From: an uncultured Eubacteriales bacterium
Lineage (GTDB): Bacteria; Bacillota; Clostridia; Oscillospirales; Oscillospiraceae
Direction of reading: 5' to 3'
NCBI GenBank assembly: GCA_900553545.1
Contig: USDP01000115.1
Location: 1-5,466, forward strand
DNA: 5,466 nucleotides
Position 1 is the stretch's first letter. Each line of letters starts with the position of its first letter. Below, piece after piece: positions 5,271 to 5,466 of the stretch. Made by a program: the position numbers and the translations under genes. Under the pieces are notes generated by a model. That model saw nothing but the letters and a program-made list of their open reading frames with translations, was not told the DNA's origin and searched no databases.

Positions 5271-5294
5271 TTTGACAGTTGCGAGGCTGTCAAA
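5271..5294. repeat. Hairpin TTTGACAG / CTGTCAAA downstream of prfC
   Basis: A perfect 8-bp inverted repeat (5271-5278 and 5287-5294) with an 8-base loop starts 22 bases after the prfC stop. On the plus strand it is followed by a run of A, not T, so it is not a standard terminator for prfC. Confidence 0.6.
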
Positions 5295-5333
5295 AAACGA
5301 TGATACGCAGTTTTACGAATGAGCCGCAGGGGA

Positions 5334-5366
5334 AGCGTGAAGGGGACAAAGAGTCCCCTTCGCGTT
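5334..5366. repeat. Long hairpin with AAGGGGAC / GTCCCCTT core
   Basis: The 8-bp perfect core (5340-5347 and 5353-5360, loop AAAGA) extends outward to a 14-bp stem with two G-U pairs. It is the most GC-rich hairpin after prfC and the best candidate for transcript 3' end formation, but no T-run follows it, so the terminator call is withheld. Confidence 0.6.
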
Positions 5367-5374
5367 CAATCAAG

Positions 5375-5408
5375 CAGTTTTCTGAACTTTTTTAAGTTCA
5401 GAAAACTG
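5375..5408. repeat. Perfect 15-bp hairpin CAGTTTTCTGAACTT
   Basis: The arms 5375-5389 and 5394-5408 are exact inverted repeats around the loop TTTT. The stem is AT-rich. No T-run follows, and only 3 bases separate it from the next palindrome. Confidence 0.75.
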
Positions 5409-5411
5409 GAC

Positions 5412-5447
5412 GTCAGCGTGTCGAAAAAGCTTTTTCGACACGCTGAC
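5412..5447. repeat. 36-base perfect palindrome
   Basis: The sequence is perfectly self-complementary from 5412 to 5447 with its centre between 5429 and 5430. The left half is GTCAGCGTGTCGAAAAAGC up to the centre. As RNA it would give a stem of about 16 bp with a 4-base loop; as DNA it could extrude a cruciform. A smaller palindrome, CGCCCGGGCG, follows at 5450-5459. Confidence 0.8.
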
Positions 5448-5466
5448 AACGCCCGGGCGGCCTATG

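Noticed and set aside
3671..5293. Long minus-strand open frame of 540 codons opposite prfC
   Set aside because: It is a shadow of a GC-rich gene: the sense strand encodes a complete RF3, and the antisense product is rich in R, H, L and A with no domain and no ribosome site that I can see.
5271..5297. First hairpin after prfC as an intrinsic terminator
   Set aside because: The stem is followed by six A's instead of T's on the plus strand, so it lacks the U-tract needed for rho-independent termination.
5300..5395. 31-codon open frame after prfC
   Set aside because: There is no Shine-Dalgarno before the ATG, and the frame runs across two hairpins. A palindrome-derived chance frame is more likely.

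Overview
The window reads as a piece of chromosome from a GC-rich, anaerobic, gut-type Firmicute, most likely of the Oscillospiraceae/Ruminococcaceae group. The support is strong AGGAGG-type ribosome binding sites, intrinsic terminators, GC-rich codon use, a Gram-positive style PadR/HAAS gene pair, and intergenic palindromic hairpins of the kind I recall from these genomes. The taxonomic call is inference. All genes look chromosomal and mostly housekeeping; I see no phage, IS, CRISPR or RNA gene.

Layout from left to right. (1) The 3' end of a plus-strand alanyl-tRNA editing (AlaX-type) gene overlaps by 4 bases a complete nudC, an NADH pyrophosphatase of the Nudix family. (2) Two small plus-strand membrane-protein genes of unknown function (122 and 118 residues) are one base apart and end at a very strong intrinsic terminator. 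(3) An intergenic stretch from about 1958 to 2152 is made almost entirely of hairpins. Its last hairpin probably terminates the convergent minus-strand operon. (4) That minus-strand operon holds a PadR-family repressor gene and, overlapping it by 14 bases, a gene for a protein with an N-terminal HAAS/DUF1700 domain and a C-terminal DUF4097 beta-repeat domain. Its promoter has a perfect TTGACA -35 box, and a near-perfect palindrome lies across the spacer and -10 box, which suggests autorepression. (5) A divergent promoter with an extended -10 drives prfC (peptide chain release factor 3) from a TTG start. Its leader contains a three-codon mini-ORF with its own Shine-Dalgarno. (6) After prfC, about 190 bases to the window end hold four successive hairpins, one of them a 36-base perfect palindrome, plus a short GC palindrome, and no supported gene.

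Functional links: AlaX and NudC are probably co-transcribed and translationally coupled (tRNA quality control and NAD(H)/NAD-cap hydrolysis). PadR and the HAAS-DUF4097 protein form a repressor plus putative effector/sensor pair, possibly for envelope stress, although the protein shows no membrane anchor. RF3 is a translation-termination GTPase that recycles RF1/RF2. The least ordinary items are the membrane-anchor-free HAAS-DUF4097 fusion with its regular 19-residue repeat, the mini-ORF ahead of a release-factor gene, and the two hairpin clusters.
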